A stretch of 64,000 nt of DNA from Methyloversatilis universalis FAM5 (GTDB lineage Bacteria; Pseudomonadota; Gammaproteobacteria; Burkholderiales; Rhodocyclaceae), in the NCBI RefSeq assembly GCF_000214035.2, contig NZ_AFHG01000041.1:45515-109514 (forward strand), written 5' to 3'. A program made the translations under genes and the position numbers. Shown here one piece after another: positions 15,817-24,776 of the stretch. The first letter of the stretch is position 1, and each line of letters starts with the position of its first letter. The notes under the pieces were generated by a model that ran no database searches, was not told the DNA's origin, and saw only the letters and a program-made list of their open reading frames with translations.

Positions 15817-16875
15817 ATGAATACCTCCCGCGATCCGGAAAGCCTTTACCACACCTTCCACGCGCTGAAAGCCGAACGCCGGCTGCGCAACCGTGACGCT
15901 GCCGCCGCGCTCGGCATCAGCGAATGCGAAGCCATCGCCAGCGGCATCGGCCGTGATGCGGTGCGGCTCGCCGCCCCGTTCGACGCGCTGTTCCGTCGCA
16001 TGCCCGAACTGGGCGAAGTGATGGCACTCACCCGCAACGAAGCCGCGGTGCATGAAAAGACCGGCCGTTTCGAACAGATGTCGGGCGACGACAAGGTCGG
16101 GCTGGCGCTCGGCAGCGCGATCGACCTGCGCATCTTCTACGGCCGCTGGGCGCACGGCTATGCGGTGACCGAAAGCACGCCGCGCGGCGAGTCGCACAGT
16201 CTGCAGTTCTACGACCGCCACGGCGAAGCGGTGCATAAGGTGTTTGCCCGCGCCGGCACCGATCTGGCCGCATGGGACACGCTGGTGAGCGCCTTCAGAG
16301 CAGAGGATCAGCAGGCCGGCGAAAGCGTGCTGCCGCGACCGCCGGCCACGGAGGAACCGTCGGCCAGCGCGGTCGATGCCGCCGCCTTCCGTCGCGACTG
16401 GCTGGCCATGCAGGACACGCACGATTTCTTCCCGCTGCTGAAACGCCACGCGGTGTCGCGCCGGCAGGCGATGCGGCTGGCACCGCCGGACCACGCGCTG
16501 CGCATCGACAACGCCTCGGTGCGACCGCTGCTGGAAGCGGCCGCCAGCGACGGCGTATCCATCATGTGCTTCGTCGGCAACCCGGGCATGATCCAGATCC
16601 ACACCGGGCCGGTGCATCGCATCGAGCCCATGGGTCCGTGGATCAATGTGCTCGACGCCGGTTTCAACCTGCACCTGCGGCAGGACCTGGTCGCTGAAAC
16701 CTGGATCGTGCGCAAGCCGACCGCGGACGGCATCGTCACCTCGGTCGAACTGCTGGACGCGGCGGGCGAAACCATCGCGCTGTTCTTCGGCGAACGCAAG
16801 CCGGGCAAGCCGGAACGCGAGGACTGGCGCAGCCTGGTGCGCACGCTGGCCGATCTGCAGGAGGTCGCCGCATGA
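15817..16875 (+). CDS. hmuS: Hemin-degrading/heme-trafficking factor
   Basis: A 352-residue cytoplasmic HmuS/HemS/ChuS-family protein that receives imported heme and delivers or degrades it. The two internal repeats are visible: RNRDAAAALGISECEAIASG and KVGLALGSAIDLRIFYGRWA in the first half, SRRQAMRLAPPDHALRIDNA and WINVLDAGFNLHLRQDLVAE in the second. ATG 15817 has a G-rich upstream site; a TTG at 15799 is an alternative. The stop overlaps the hmuT start (ATGA), showing translational coupling. Confidence 0.92.
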   Translation: MNTSRDPESLYHTFHALKAERRLRNRDAAAALGISECEAIASGIGRDAVRLAAPFDALFRRMPELGEVMALTRNEAAVHEKTGRFEQMSGDDKVGLALGSAIDLRIFYGRWAHGYAVTESTPRGESHSLQFYDRHGEAVHKVFARAGTDLAAWDTLVSAFRAEDQQAGESVLPRPPATEEPSASAVDAAAFRRDWLAMQDTHDFFPLLKRHAVSRRQAMRLAPPDHALRIDNASVRPLLEAAASDGVSIMCFVGNPGMIQIHTGPVHRIEPMGPWINVLDAGFNLHLRQDLVAETWIVRKPTADGIVTSVELLDAAGETIALFFGERKPGKPEREDWRSLVRTLADLQEVAA

Positions 16876-17720
16876 AGGCGCTGCGCGCAGCCGGCGCGCT
16901 CGTCGCGGCGCTGTGCGCGGTGGCCGCGCTGGCCGCACCGCCGGCCCAGCGTCTGGTGACGGTCGGCGGTGCGGTGACCGAAATCGTCCATGCGCTCGGT
17001 GCGGCCGACCGCATCGTCGCCACCGACACCACCAGCACCTGGCCAGCCACCGCGCAGGCCCTGCCCAAGGTGGGCTACCAGCGTGCGCTGGCCGCCGAAG
17101 GCGTGCTGGCGCTGCGGCCCTCGCACCTGATCGCGACCGCGGACGCCGGCCCGCCTGTGGTCCTGAGCCAGCTGCGCGGCGCCGGTGTGCAGGTGATGCA
17201 GCTGCCGGCGGAGCACAGCGCAGCAGAGGTCGGCCGCAGCATCCGGACGGTGGCGGCCGCGCTGTCCATGCAGGCGGCCGGCGAGGCGATGGCCGCCCGC
17301 TTCGAGCAGGACTGGGCCGCCGCCCGGCGCGACATCGCCGCCATGCCCGGCAGGCCGCGTGTGCTGTTCATCCTCGACCACGGTGGCGGTACGCCCATGG
17401 TGGCCGGCGACGACACCGCGGCCGACGCCATGCTCGCTTATGCCGGCGCCGCCAACGTGATGGCCGGCCGCTTCCGCGGCTACCGCCCGCTCACGCTGGA
17501 AGCCGCGCTGGCCGCCGCACCGGACGTCATCGTCACCACAGACGAGGCGCTGGCCGCGGCCGGCGGCCGGGCCGCCTTTCTCGCCCGGCCCGGCCTGTCG
17601 GCCTTGCCGGCGGCGCGCAACGGCCGGCTGGTGAGCATGGACGCGCTGCGCATGCTGGGCTTCGGCCCGCGGCTGCCGGAAGCGGTGCGCGAACTGGCAC
17701 GCGCGGTGCGCGCCTCATGA
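16872..17720 (+). CDS. hmuT: Heme ABC transporter substrate-binding protein
   Basis: A 282-residue periplasmic binding protein (class III, TroA-like). Signal peptide about 1-22 (ends ALA), then RLVTVGGAVTEIVHALG. LPKVGYQRALAAEGVLALRP contains the Tyr that coordinates heme in HmuT/ShuT proteins, and LDHGGGTPMVAGDDTAADAM leads the C-terminal lobe. Its start overlaps hmuS and its stop overlaps hmuU, both as ATGA. Confidence 0.93.
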   Translation: MKALRAAGALVAALCAVAALAAPPAQRLVTVGGAVTEIVHALGAADRIVATDTTSTWPATAQALPKVGYQRALAAEGVLALRPSHLIATADAGPPVVLSQLRGAGVQVMQLPAEHSAAEVGRSIRTVAAALSMQAAGEAMAARFEQDWAAARRDIAAMPGRPRVLFILDHGGGTPMVAGDDTAADAMLAYAGAANVMAGRFRGYRPLTLEAALAAAPDVIVTTDEALAAAGGRAAFLARPGLSALPAARNGRLVSMDALRMLGFGPRLPEAVRELARAVRAS

Positions 17721-18766
17721 ATGCGCGCACGCTGACGCTGCCGGCCGCATGGCCGGTCGCCACCACGCTGGGGGTACTGGCCGCAGCACTTGCGATGACG
17801 GTGGTGCTCGCACTGGGCAGCGGCGCAGTCGCGCTGTCGCCGGGCGCGGTGCTTGCCGCACTGACCGGCACCGGCAGTGACGACGGCGCGGCGCTGGTGG
17901 TGCGCACGCTGCGCCTGCCGCGCGTCATGCTCGGCGTCATCGCCGGCGCTGGCCTGGGCATCGCCGGCGCCGCGATGCAGGGGCTGATGCGCAATCCGCT
18001 GGCCGACCCCGGCCTGATCGGTGTCAGCAGCGGTGCCGCGCTGGCCGCTGCCGCGGTGGTGGTGCTGGGCGGCCTGCTGCCGGGCAACGGCGGCGCGCTG
18101 TCCGCGGTGCTGCTGCCGGCGGCCGCCTTCACCGGCGCCGCGCTCACCACCGCGCTGGTCTATGCCGCTTCGCGTGAGAACGGCCGCAGTTCGGTCACCC
18201 GCATGCTGCTGTCGGGCATCGCCATCAATGCGCTCACGATGTCCGGCATCGGCCTGCTCATGTTCATGGGCAGCGACGCCCAGGTCAGGCAGTTCACCTT
18301 CTGGACGCTGGGCAGTCTGGCCGCCGCCACCTGGCCTGGCGTCGCGGCCGCCGCTGCCGCCGCCGCGGTCGCGCTGCACGCGCTGCTGCGCCGCGCCGGA
18401 CCGCTGGACGCGCTGGCGCTGGGCGAAGCACAGGCCGGTCACCTCGGCGTCGACACCGGGCGGCTGAACCGCAGCTGCGTGCTGCTGATCGCGCTGTCGG
18501 TCGGCGCCACCACGGCGCTCACCGGCACGCTGGGCTTCATCGGCCTGATCGCGCCGCATCTGGCACGCCGCCTGGTCGGCCCGGCCCACGCCGGACTGCT
18601 GCCGGCCAGCGCGCTGTGCGGCGCGGTGCTGGTGGTGCTGGCCGACACCGCCGCGCGCACCTGGGTCGCACCGGCGGAACTGCCGATCGGCGTGCTCACC
18701 GCGCTCATCGGCGCGCCCTTCTTCATGATGCTGCTGCGCAGCCGCGCGGCGCGGGAGCTGCACTGA
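17717..18766 (+). CDS. hmuU: Heme ABC transporter permease
   Basis: A 349-residue FecCD/BtuC-family inner-membrane permease with about ten hydrophobic segments. The family markers RLPRVMLGVIAGAGLGIAGA, MQGLMRNPLADPGLIGVSSG (typical MQ...NPLA.P...G...GA) and GFIGLIAPHLARRLVG (coupling helix) are present. It forms the channel for heme delivered by HmuT. Its ATG overlaps the hmuT stop, and hmuV begins two bases after its stop. Confidence 0.94.
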   Translation: MNARTLTLPAAWPVATTLGVLAAALAMTVVLALGSGAVALSPGAVLAALTGTGSDDGAALVVRTLRLPRVMLGVIAGAGLGIAGAAMQGLMRNPLADPGLIGVSSGAALAAAAVVVLGGLLPGNGGALSAVLLPAAAFTGAALTTALVYAASRENGRSSVTRMLLSGIAINALTMSGIGLLMFMGSDAQVRQFTFWTLGSLAAATWPGVAAAAAAAAVALHALLRRAGPLDALALGEAQAGHLGVDTGRLNRSCVLLIALSVGATTALTGTLGFIGLIAPHLARRLVGPAHAGLLPASALCGAVLVVLADTAARTWVAPAELPIGVLTALIGAPFFMMLLRSRAARELH

Positions 18767-18767
18767 C

Positions 18768-19556
18768 ATGCTGTCCGCCCATCATCTCGTCGTCCGCGCA
18801 GGCGGACGGCGTCTGCTCGACGAACTGACGCTCACGCTTGAGCCGGGCCAGCTCTGCGTGCTGGTCGGCCCGAACGGGGCCGGCAAGACCACGCTGCTGC
18901 GCGCGCTGTCCGGCGACCTGCTGCCGGGCGCAGGCGAAGTGCGCTACGGCGACCGCCCGGTCAGCGCGCTGGATGCACTGCAGCGCGCCCGGCTGCGTGC
19001 GGTGCTGGCGCAGCACCAGCGCAGCGATCTCGACCACCTGGCACGCGACGTGGTCGCGCTCGGTCGCTATCCGCACCACCTCGGCCGCCCGACCGCGGCC
19101 GACCGCGCCATCGCCAGCGAAGCGATGGCGCTGGCCGGCTGCAGCGCGCTGGCGCAGCGGGTGTGCGGCACGCTGTCAGGCGGCGAGCAGGCGCGGGTAC
19201 ATCTGGCGCGCGCCCTGGCCCAGATCTGGACCGCGCCGGCGGGCGGACATGCGCTGCTGCTGGACGAGCCGGTGGCCGCGCTGGACATCGCCTGGCAGCA
19301 CCGCACGCTGGCCTGCGCCCGCGATTTCGCCCGGCAGCGCGGCACGGCGGTACTGGCCATCGTGCATGACCTCAATCTGGCAGCACGTTACGCCGATCGC
19401 ATGGTGCTGCTGGCCGGCGGCCGGCTGCTGCAGGACGGTCCGCCGGATCAGGTGCTGCGCAGCCCGGCGCTGGCCCAAGCCTTCGGCCTGCGCTGCCGGG
19501 TGCTGGACGACGACGGCAGCGGCCGTCCGCTGCTGGTGGCCGAAGCGGCCGATTGA
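18768..19556 (+). CDS. hmuV: Heme ABC transporter ATPase
   Basis: A 262-residue ATP-binding subunit. Walker A GPNGAGKTT (residues 34-42), signature LSGGEQAR (about 136-143), Walker B ALLLDEP (about 163-169) and the switch His in IVHDLN are intact. Last gene of the hmu operon; the convergent feo operon ends 21 bases downstream, with no clear T-tailed terminator in between. Confidence 0.94.
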   Translation: MLSAHHLVVRAGGRRLLDELTLTLEPGQLCVLVGPNGAGKTTLLRALSGDLLPGAGEVRYGDRPVSALDALQRARLRAVLAQHQRSDLDHLARDVVALGRYPHHLGRPTAADRAIASEAMALAGCSALAQRVCGTLSGGEQARVHLARALAQIWTAPAGGHALLLDEPVAALDIAWQHRTLACARDFARQRGTAVLAIVHDLNLAARYADRMVLLAGGRLLQDGPPDQVLRSPALAQAFGLRCRVLDDDGSGRPLLVAEAAD

Positions 19557-19577
19557 GGCAGGCGTGGACGGCCGGTT

Positions 19578-19757
19578 TCAGGAACAGCCGCCACGCCGGT
19601 CCGCGGACCGGCCTGTATCGCAGCCACTACAGCCACCGCAGGCGCCCGCAGATCCGGCACTGCGCAGCGCCGCAAGCCAGCGCCATGCGCGCCGCAGCAC
19701 CACACCGGCGCACAGCGCGACGATGGCCAGCGCAATCAGATCGGTCAGGCCGTTCAT
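19578..19757 (-). CDS. FeoB-associated Cys-rich membrane protein
   Basis: A 59-residue protein. A membrane helix (LTDLIALAIVALCAGVVL, about residues 4-21) is followed by basic residues and a cysteine cluster, CGGCSGCD (about residues 40-47), plus a last Cys near the C terminus. This fits the small FeoB-associated Cys-rich proteins that occupy the feoC position. Its ATG overlaps the feoB stop (ATGA at 19754-19757), so it is translationally coupled. It may help FeoB as a metal or redox partner; that role is inferred. Confidence 0.8.
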   Translation of the reverse strand: MNGLTDLIALAIVALCAGVVLRRAWRWLAALRSAGSAGACGGCSGCDTGRSADRRGGCS

Positions 19758-21628
19758 GGGCAGCAGGCCTGAGCAATACGGTAGGTGATGAAGGCCGCCA
19801 GCCAGGCCAGCCCGAACAGATAGCCGGCCATCAGCAATGGCGCGCGCCAGCCGCCGGTTTCACGCCGCACCGTGGCCAGCGTGGACAGGCACTGCGGCGC
19901 GAATACGAACCAGGCCAGCAGCGACAGCGCGGTCGGCAGCGACCACTGCGCGGCGATCAGCGGCGCCAGCGCCTGTGCGGTGTCGTCAGCGGTTGCGGAC
20001 AGCGCGTAGACGGTACCCAGCGCACTCACCACCACCTCGCGTGCCGCCATACCCGGCACCAGCGCCACCGCGATCTGCCAGTTGAAGCCCAGCGGCTCGA
20101 ACAGCGGCAGCAGCAGGTGGCCCAGCATGCCGGCGAAGCTGTACTCGATGGCCGGCCCGGTCGCGCCGGCCGGCGGCGCCGGGAAGGACGCGAGAAACCA
20201 CAGCAGCACGGTCAGCGCCAGAATGACGCCGCCCACCCTGCGCAGGAAGATGAGCACCCGCTGCCACAGTCCGATCGCCACATTGCGCAGCGACGGCCAG
20301 TGGTAGTCCGGCAGTTCCATCATCAGGGTCTGCCGGCGGTCGCGCGTGCCGAAACGCTTCACCAGCCAGGCCACCGCGATTGCGGACACGATGCCCGCCG
20401 CATAGAGCGCGAACAGCACCAGCCCCTGCAGTTCCAGCCCGCCGGCGACCGAGCGCGCCGGCACGAAGGCGCCGATCAGCAGCGCATAGACCGGCAGCCG
20501 CGCCGAACAGGTCATCAGCGGCGCGATCATGATGGTGACCCAGCGGTCACGCGGATTCTGGATGGTACGGGTGGCCATGATGCCGGGGATGGCACAGGCA
20601 AAGCTGGACAGCAGCGGGATGAAGGAGCGGCCGGACAGGCCGACGCCGCCCATCAGCCGGTCGAGCAGGAAGGCGGCACGCGGCAGGTAACCGGATTCTT
20701 CCAGCACCAGGATGAAGAAGAACAGGATGACGATCTGCGGCAGGAACACCAGCACGCCGCCCAGCCCGGCCACCAGACCGTCGACCAGCAGGCTGCGCAG
20801 CAGTCCGGGCGGCAGCAGCGCACCCAGTGCGTCGCCGGCCGCGGCGGTCGCGGACTCTATCCAGCCCATCGGTGCTTCCGCCCACGCGAACACCGCCTGG
20901 AACACCACGAACAGCAGTGCCAGCAGCAGTACCGGGCCGGCCACCGGATGCAGCAGCACCCGGTCGGCGCGGTCGCTGAAGGCGTGCGCCTGCAGGCTGT
21001 CCAGCCCCAGCTGGCGCAGGATGTCGCGCACCCGGCGATGATCGTCCGCAAGCGCGTCGCCGCCGCGGGTTCCGGCTGCTACAGGCGCCGGCGCGGGCAG
21101 GTCGAGCCGCTCCAGCAGCGCGCGGGCGCCGTCGGCGCGCACCGCCACGGTGGACACCACCGGCACGCCCAGCGCGGCGGACAGCGCATCCGCATCGACC
21201 ACGTGACCGCGCGCCCGCGCCAGATCGGTCATGTTCAGCGCCACCACCACCGGCAGCCCCATCCGCATCAGCCCCAGCACCAGTCTGAGCTGGCGGGCCA
21301 GCCGGGTGGCGTCGACCACCGCCAGCACCAGATCCGGACGGCGCTCGCCGTCGAAGCGGCCCGCCAGCACGTCGCAGGTCACCTGTTCGTCCGGCGAGTG
21401 CGGCGCCAGGCTGTAGGTGCCGGGCAGGTCGAGCAGCGCGACGCGACGGCCGGACGGCAGTTGCAGCCGCCCTTCCTTGCGCTCGACCGTGACGCCGGCG
21501 TAGTTGGCCACTTTCTGCCGGCTGCCGGTCAGCAGGTTGAACAGCGCGGTCTTGCCGCAGTTCGGATTGCCGACCAGCGCCACCAGCGGCGGGCCGAGCC
21601 GTGAGGTATCGACGGTGACCGTGCTCAT
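19754..21628 (-). CDS. feoB: Ferrous iron transporter FeoB
   Basis: A 624-residue inner-membrane Fe(II) transporter. The N-terminal G domain has G1 GNPNCGKT (residues 20-27), G3 DLPGTYSL and G4 NMTD, then a helical linker, and the C-terminal membrane region has two Gate motifs (FLPQIVILFFFILVLEESGY; PLMTCSARLPVYALLIGAF). ATG 21628 overlaps the feoA stop. It is slightly shorter than E. coli FeoB (773), mostly in the linker and tail, as in many Betaproteobacteria. Confidence 0.95.
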   Translation of the reverse strand: MSTVTVDTSRLGPPLVALVGNPNCGKTALFNLLTGSRQKVANYAGVTVERKEGRLQLPSGRRVALLDLPGTYSLAPHSPDEQVTCDVLAGRFDGERRPDLVLAVVDATRLARQLRLVLGLMRMGLPVVVALNMTDLARARGHVVDADALSAALGVPVVSTVAVRADGARALLERLDLPAPAPVAAGTRGGDALADDHRRVRDILRQLGLDSLQAHAFSDRADRVLLHPVAGPVLLLALLFVVFQAVFAWAEAPMGWIESATAAAGDALGALLPPGLLRSLLVDGLVAGLGGVLVFLPQIVILFFFILVLEESGYLPRAAFLLDRLMGGVGLSGRSFIPLLSSFACAIPGIMATRTIQNPRDRWVTIMIAPLMTCSARLPVYALLIGAFVPARSVAGGLELQGLVLFALYAAGIVSAIAVAWLVKRFGTRDRRQTLMMELPDYHWPSLRNVAIGLWQRVLIFLRRVGGVILALTVLLWFLASFPAPPAGATGPAIEYSFAGMLGHLLLPLFEPLGFNWQIAVALVPGMAAREVVVSALGTVYALSATADDTAQALAPLIAAQWSLPTALSLLAWFVFAPQCLSTLATVRRETGGWRAPLLMAGYLFGLAWLAAFITYRIAQACCP

Positions 21629-21906
21629 GAGGCGTCCGCGGGCACCACCTGGATGCAGGCCGCTTCGGCCCGGCGCAAGGCGAAGGTCGACACCCCCACC
21701 CGTACCGCCAGCGGCTCTCCGCCCGGCTGGCCGCGGCGCAGTACCTGTACCGGCTCGCCCTCGATGAAGCCCAGTTCGCGCAACCGCGCCACCCACTCCT
21801 GCCCCTCATCGGTCGCCGCGTTCACCGCGTGAATGAACAGCCTGCGCCCGCTCGGGGCGTCACTGAGGCGCTGCGGGCGGGGAATACCTGAATCGGACGG
21901 GGTCAT
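21625..21906 (-). CDS. feoA: FeoA SH3-like protein
   Basis: A 93-residue FeoA-domain protein (RLRELGFIEGEPVQVLRRGQ then GGEPLAVRVGVSTFALRRAE). FeoA is a small cytoplasmic partner needed for FeoB function. The first about 20 residues are an extension; start ATG 21906. It is first in the feoA-feoB-Cys-rich operon, with ATGA overlap to feoB, downstream of a Fur-like box. Confidence 0.92.
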   Translation of the reverse strand: MTPSDSGIPRPQRLSDAPSGRRLFIHAVNAATDEGQEWVARLRELGFIEGEPVQVLRRGQPGGEPLAVRVGVSTFALRRAEAACIQVVPADAS

Positions 21907-22000
21907 CGGAGCGGCGAAGGAATCAACAGAACGAAAGGGACCTACCGGATGCTGATCGGGGTGAGGGTCGTATCCGCCCGCCCGATGCGGGCCGGCTGCC

Positions 22001-22015
22001 TGAGAATCATTATCA
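22001..22015 (-). promoter_or_regulatory. Fur-like box upstream of feoA
   Basis: TGAGAATCATTATCA matches 14 of 15 positions of the 7-1-7 Fur motif TGATAATCATTATCA by hand count. On the minus strand GATAAT within it could be the -10 of the feoA promoter. It lies 95 bases from the feoA start. Confidence 0.8.
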
Positions 22016-22116
22016 GCTTAGCGGGCACTCCGCGTACAGCGTCTGACCCGGATCAAGCGTCGGCAAGCCGACATCCGTAGTGGCCTGAGGCCACGGCCGG
22101 GCGATTCACACCAACA

Positions 22117-22188
22117 TGCTGACCGATCAGAAGAGAATTTACATTAATAACCATTCTCATTTACAATCACTCACATGATCGGTCAGCA
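22117..22188. repeat. 13-bp inverted repeats flanking a Fur-type promoter
   Basis: TGCTGACCGATCA (22117-22129) and TGATCGGTCAGCA (22176-22188) are exact reverse complements separated by 46 bases. The centre of symmetry falls inside the Fur-like box and promoter of the siderophore receptor. They may bind a second regulator that loops over the promoter. Confidence 0.65.
22138..22167 (+). promoter_or_regulatory. Fur-like box and promoter of the siderophore receptor
   Basis: TTTACA (22138-22143), 18 bases, TACAAT (22162-22167). The spacer holds the Fur-like box ATTAATAACCATTCTCATT (22143-22161, 15 of 19 by hand count). The receptor starts 128 bases downstream, so the leader is long. Confidence 0.78.
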
Positions 22189-22295
22189 CTGCAGCGCAGC
22201 GACGACCGGACGGACCAGCCAGCCCCGGGCAGCGATCGCCCACCCCTGCAAGCCAGTCCTCTTGAAAACGACCTTTTCCAGGACTTGCCCCGCAG

Positions 22296-24668
22296 ATGAA
22301 ACGCTTGCCCCCGCAGCAGCCGCTGACCCTCGCTGCCGCCATGCTGATGGCCCTCACCTCCACCGCCGGCGCTGAAGACAAGGCCCCGGTCACCGACGGA
22401 CCGGTACCGCTGCTGCCCGAAGTCCAGGTACGGGACGACCTGGACCGCCCGAATTCGCCGAACCGCGGCTATCAGTCGGGCATCGTCACCTCCGCCAAGA
22501 CCAAGCAGCTGGCGAAAGACATTCCGCAGGCCATCACCACGGTGACCGAACAGCTCATGCTGGACAGCAACGCGGACACCATGAAGAACGCGCTGCGCCA
22601 TGTGGCCGGCCTCACCTTCAATTCGGGCGAAGGCGGTCGCATCGGCGACAACATCATGCTGCGCGGCTTCTATTCCTTCGGCGACCTCTATCTGGACGGC
22701 ATCCGCGACGTCGCCCAGTACAACCGCGAAACCTTCCACGTCGAGCAGATCGACGTGCTGCGCGGCTCGGCCGCCATGCTGTTCGGCCGCGGTCAGGCCG
22801 GTGGCGTGATCAACCGCGTGAGCAAGCAGCCGGGCCTGGTAGACCGCACCGAAGTGTCGGCCACCGTGGGCAGCTACGAATACGGCCGTGTCACCGCGGA
22901 CGTGAACAAGGTGGTCGGCGAGAACGCCGCACTGCGCATCAGCGCGATGAAGACCGATGCCGGCAGTTCGCGCAAGGGCGTGGAATCGGAGCGCGAGGGC
23001 CTGGCACCGACCTTCCGCTGGGGCATCGGTACCGCGGACGAATTCTCCATCGGTCATCTCTACCTGACCACCAACAACGTGCCGGACTTCGGCGTGCCCT
23101 TCGTTACGCGCCCCAACGTGGGCACGCTGACCGATACCCGGATCACCCGTCGCCCGCTCGACGTGAGTGCGCGCAATTTCTACGGCACCTCGTCCGACTA
23201 CGAGCGCAACGACACCCATATCAGCACCGGCATCTGGACCCACCGCTTCTCGCAGGACACCGAACTGCGCACCGTGGCACGGGCGGCCAACTACAAGCGC
23301 GACCTGTGGGCGGTGGCGCCGCGTCTGCCCGGCGGGGTAAACAGTTCCACCGTGACCGACGCCACCGTGATCACCCGCGGTCGCCAGGCCCGCGGCGGCG
23401 AGGAAGACACCTTCACCGTGCAGAGCGATCTGACCACCAGGTTCCAGACCGCCGGCATGAAGCACGAAGCGTTGTTCGGCATCGAACTGCTGCGCGAAAA
23501 GGCGGACCGCTGGTCCTACACCGCGATCAACGTGGCCGCACCGACCACCACGGTCGGCAATCCGGATCCGGGTGTCGCGGTACCGGCGGCCTACGGCAAC
23601 CGCACCCGCTTCAACCCGGCCGGCTACACCGGCAACTCGGTCGGCCTGTACGCACAGGACCAGATCGAATTCATGCCGAACTGGAAGCTGCTGCTCGGCC
23701 TGCGTCACGACCGCATGGACGCCGATTACCACACGCTGGCGTCGACCACCGGCATCACCACCAACTTCAACCTGAAGTACAACGAGTGGAGCTATCGCAG
23801 CGGCCTGCTGTACCAGCCGACCGACCTGTCCACCTACTACCTGGCGTGGAGCGATTCGTTCAACCCGACTGCCGACCTCTATCAGCTGAACAACAACGTG
23901 CGCTATGACGCCGAGCGCAGCCGCACGGTCGAACTGGGCACCAAGTGGGAACTGTTCGAGGGCGCGCTGTCGGTACGCACCGCGCTGTACCGCGCCACCA
24001 AGTTCAACGAGCGCAATACCGATCTGGAACAGGCCAATTCCGCGGTGCTGTCGAAGGAACGCCATACCGACGGCATCGAGTTCGAAGCGGCCGGTCGCAT
24101 CACCGAGAAGTGGGACATTTTCGGTGGCGTGGCGCTGATGAAGGCGCAGATCGACGAACAGTACGACGGCCAGCTGCTGGGTACCTTCGGGGACGTGGTG
24201 GCGGCGGCCGGCGGCACCTTCCAGGCCGGTCAGGCCGCCAACGCCAACCGTCCGGTCTATCGCGGCAAGTACAACCCGTACAGCGTGGGCGAGACGCCGC
24301 GCAACACGCCGGACTACACCTTCAACCTCTGGACCACCTACCGCTTCATGCCGAACTGGCGTGCCGGCGTCGGCATCGAGGGCAAGGGTTCGCGTCTGGC
24401 CTACTCGATCGGCCAGTGCGACTCCGCTGCCGCCAATGCCACCAACGCCTGGGCCTACACCGCCTGCGCACCGATCGCCCAGGGCCGCGCGCCCAGCTTC
24501 GTGCGTACCGACCTGATGCTCGCCTATGAGCTGCCGAAGTTCGACGTGAAGCTGAACGTGCTCAACGTGTTCAACAAGCGCTACTACGAAGCGCTGTACG
24601 AGAACGGCGGCTTCGCGGTGCCGGGCACCGAACGCGCCTTCCAGCTGACGGTGGCGGTCCGCTACTGA
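22296..24668 (+). CDS. TonB-dependent siderophore receptor, catecholate type (Fiu-like)
   Basis: A 790-residue outer-membrane receptor of the TonB-siderophore family. Signal peptide about 1-26 (ends TAGA), TonB-box-like LLPEVQVRD, plug (AKDIPQAITTVTEQL, NIMLRGFYSFGDLYLDGIRD, VEQIDVLRGSAAMLFGRGQA) and a barrel ending in aromatic RAFQLTVAVRY. The Fiu/CirA-like pattern suggests monomeric catechol siderophores, but ligand prediction from sequence is weak. No siderophore synthesis genes are in the window, so a xenosiderophore is likely. Confidence 0.88.
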   Translation: MKRLPPQQPLTLAAAMLMALTSTAGAEDKAPVTDGPVPLLPEVQVRDDLDRPNSPNRGYQSGIVTSAKTKQLAKDIPQAITTVTEQLMLDSNADTMKNALRHVAGLTFNSGEGGRIGDNIMLRGFYSFGDLYLDGIRDVAQYNRETFHVEQIDVLRGSAAMLFGRGQAGGVINRVSKQPGLVDRTEVSATVGSYEYGRVTADVNKVVGENAALRISAMKTDAGSSRKGVESEREGLAPTFRWGIGTADEFSIGHLYLTTNNVPDFGVPFVTRPNVGTLTDTRITRRPLDVSARNFYGTSSDYERNDTHISTGIWTHRFSQDTELRTVARAANYKRDLWAVAPRLPGGVNSSTVTDATVITRGRQARGGEEDTFTVQSDLTTRFQTAGMKHEALFGIELLREKADRWSYTAINVAAPTTTVGNPDPGVAVPAAYGNRTRFNPAGYTGNSVGLYAQDQIEFMPNWKLLLGLRHDRMDADYHTLASTTGITTNFNLKYNEWSYRSGLLYQPTDLSTYYLAWSDSFNPTADLYQLNNNVRYDAERSRTVELGTKWELFEGALSVRTALYRATKFNERNTDLEQANSAVLSKERHTDGIEFEAAGRITEKWDIFGGVALMKAQIDEQYDGQLLGTFGDVVAAAGGTFQAGQAANANRPVYRGKYNPYSVGETPRNTPDYTFNLWTTYRFMPNWRAGVGIEGKGSRLAYSIGQCDSAAANATNAWAYTACAPIAQGRAPSFVRTDLMLAYELPKFDVKLNVLNVFNKRYYEALYENGGFAVPGTERAFQLTVAVRY

Positions 24669-24721
24669 GCGGCGAAAGGCGGTTCGCCGCCGGCTCTCGC
24701 GCCCCGCCATCCTTCTCCATC

Positions 24722-24755
24722 GACCCGCCTTCCTCACGGACGGCGGGTCTTTTTT
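24722..24755 (+). terminator. Terminator after the siderophore receptor
   Basis: Stem GACCCGCC (24722-24729) / GGCGGGTC (24742-24749) with a 12-base loop, followed by six T residues. Confidence 0.88.
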
Positions 24756-24776
24756 CGTCCGTCCAGCCGGCGACCC

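Noticed and set aside
19553-21604. A 683-codon plus-strand frame opposite feoB
   Set aside because: Shadow of feoB. The product is almost entirely Arg/Gln/His/Pro/Gly without any fold-like pattern.
22167-24737. An 856-codon minus-strand frame opposite the siderophore receptor
   Set aside because: Shadow of a receptor gene that has plug and barrel motifs and a Fur-type promoter on the plus strand.
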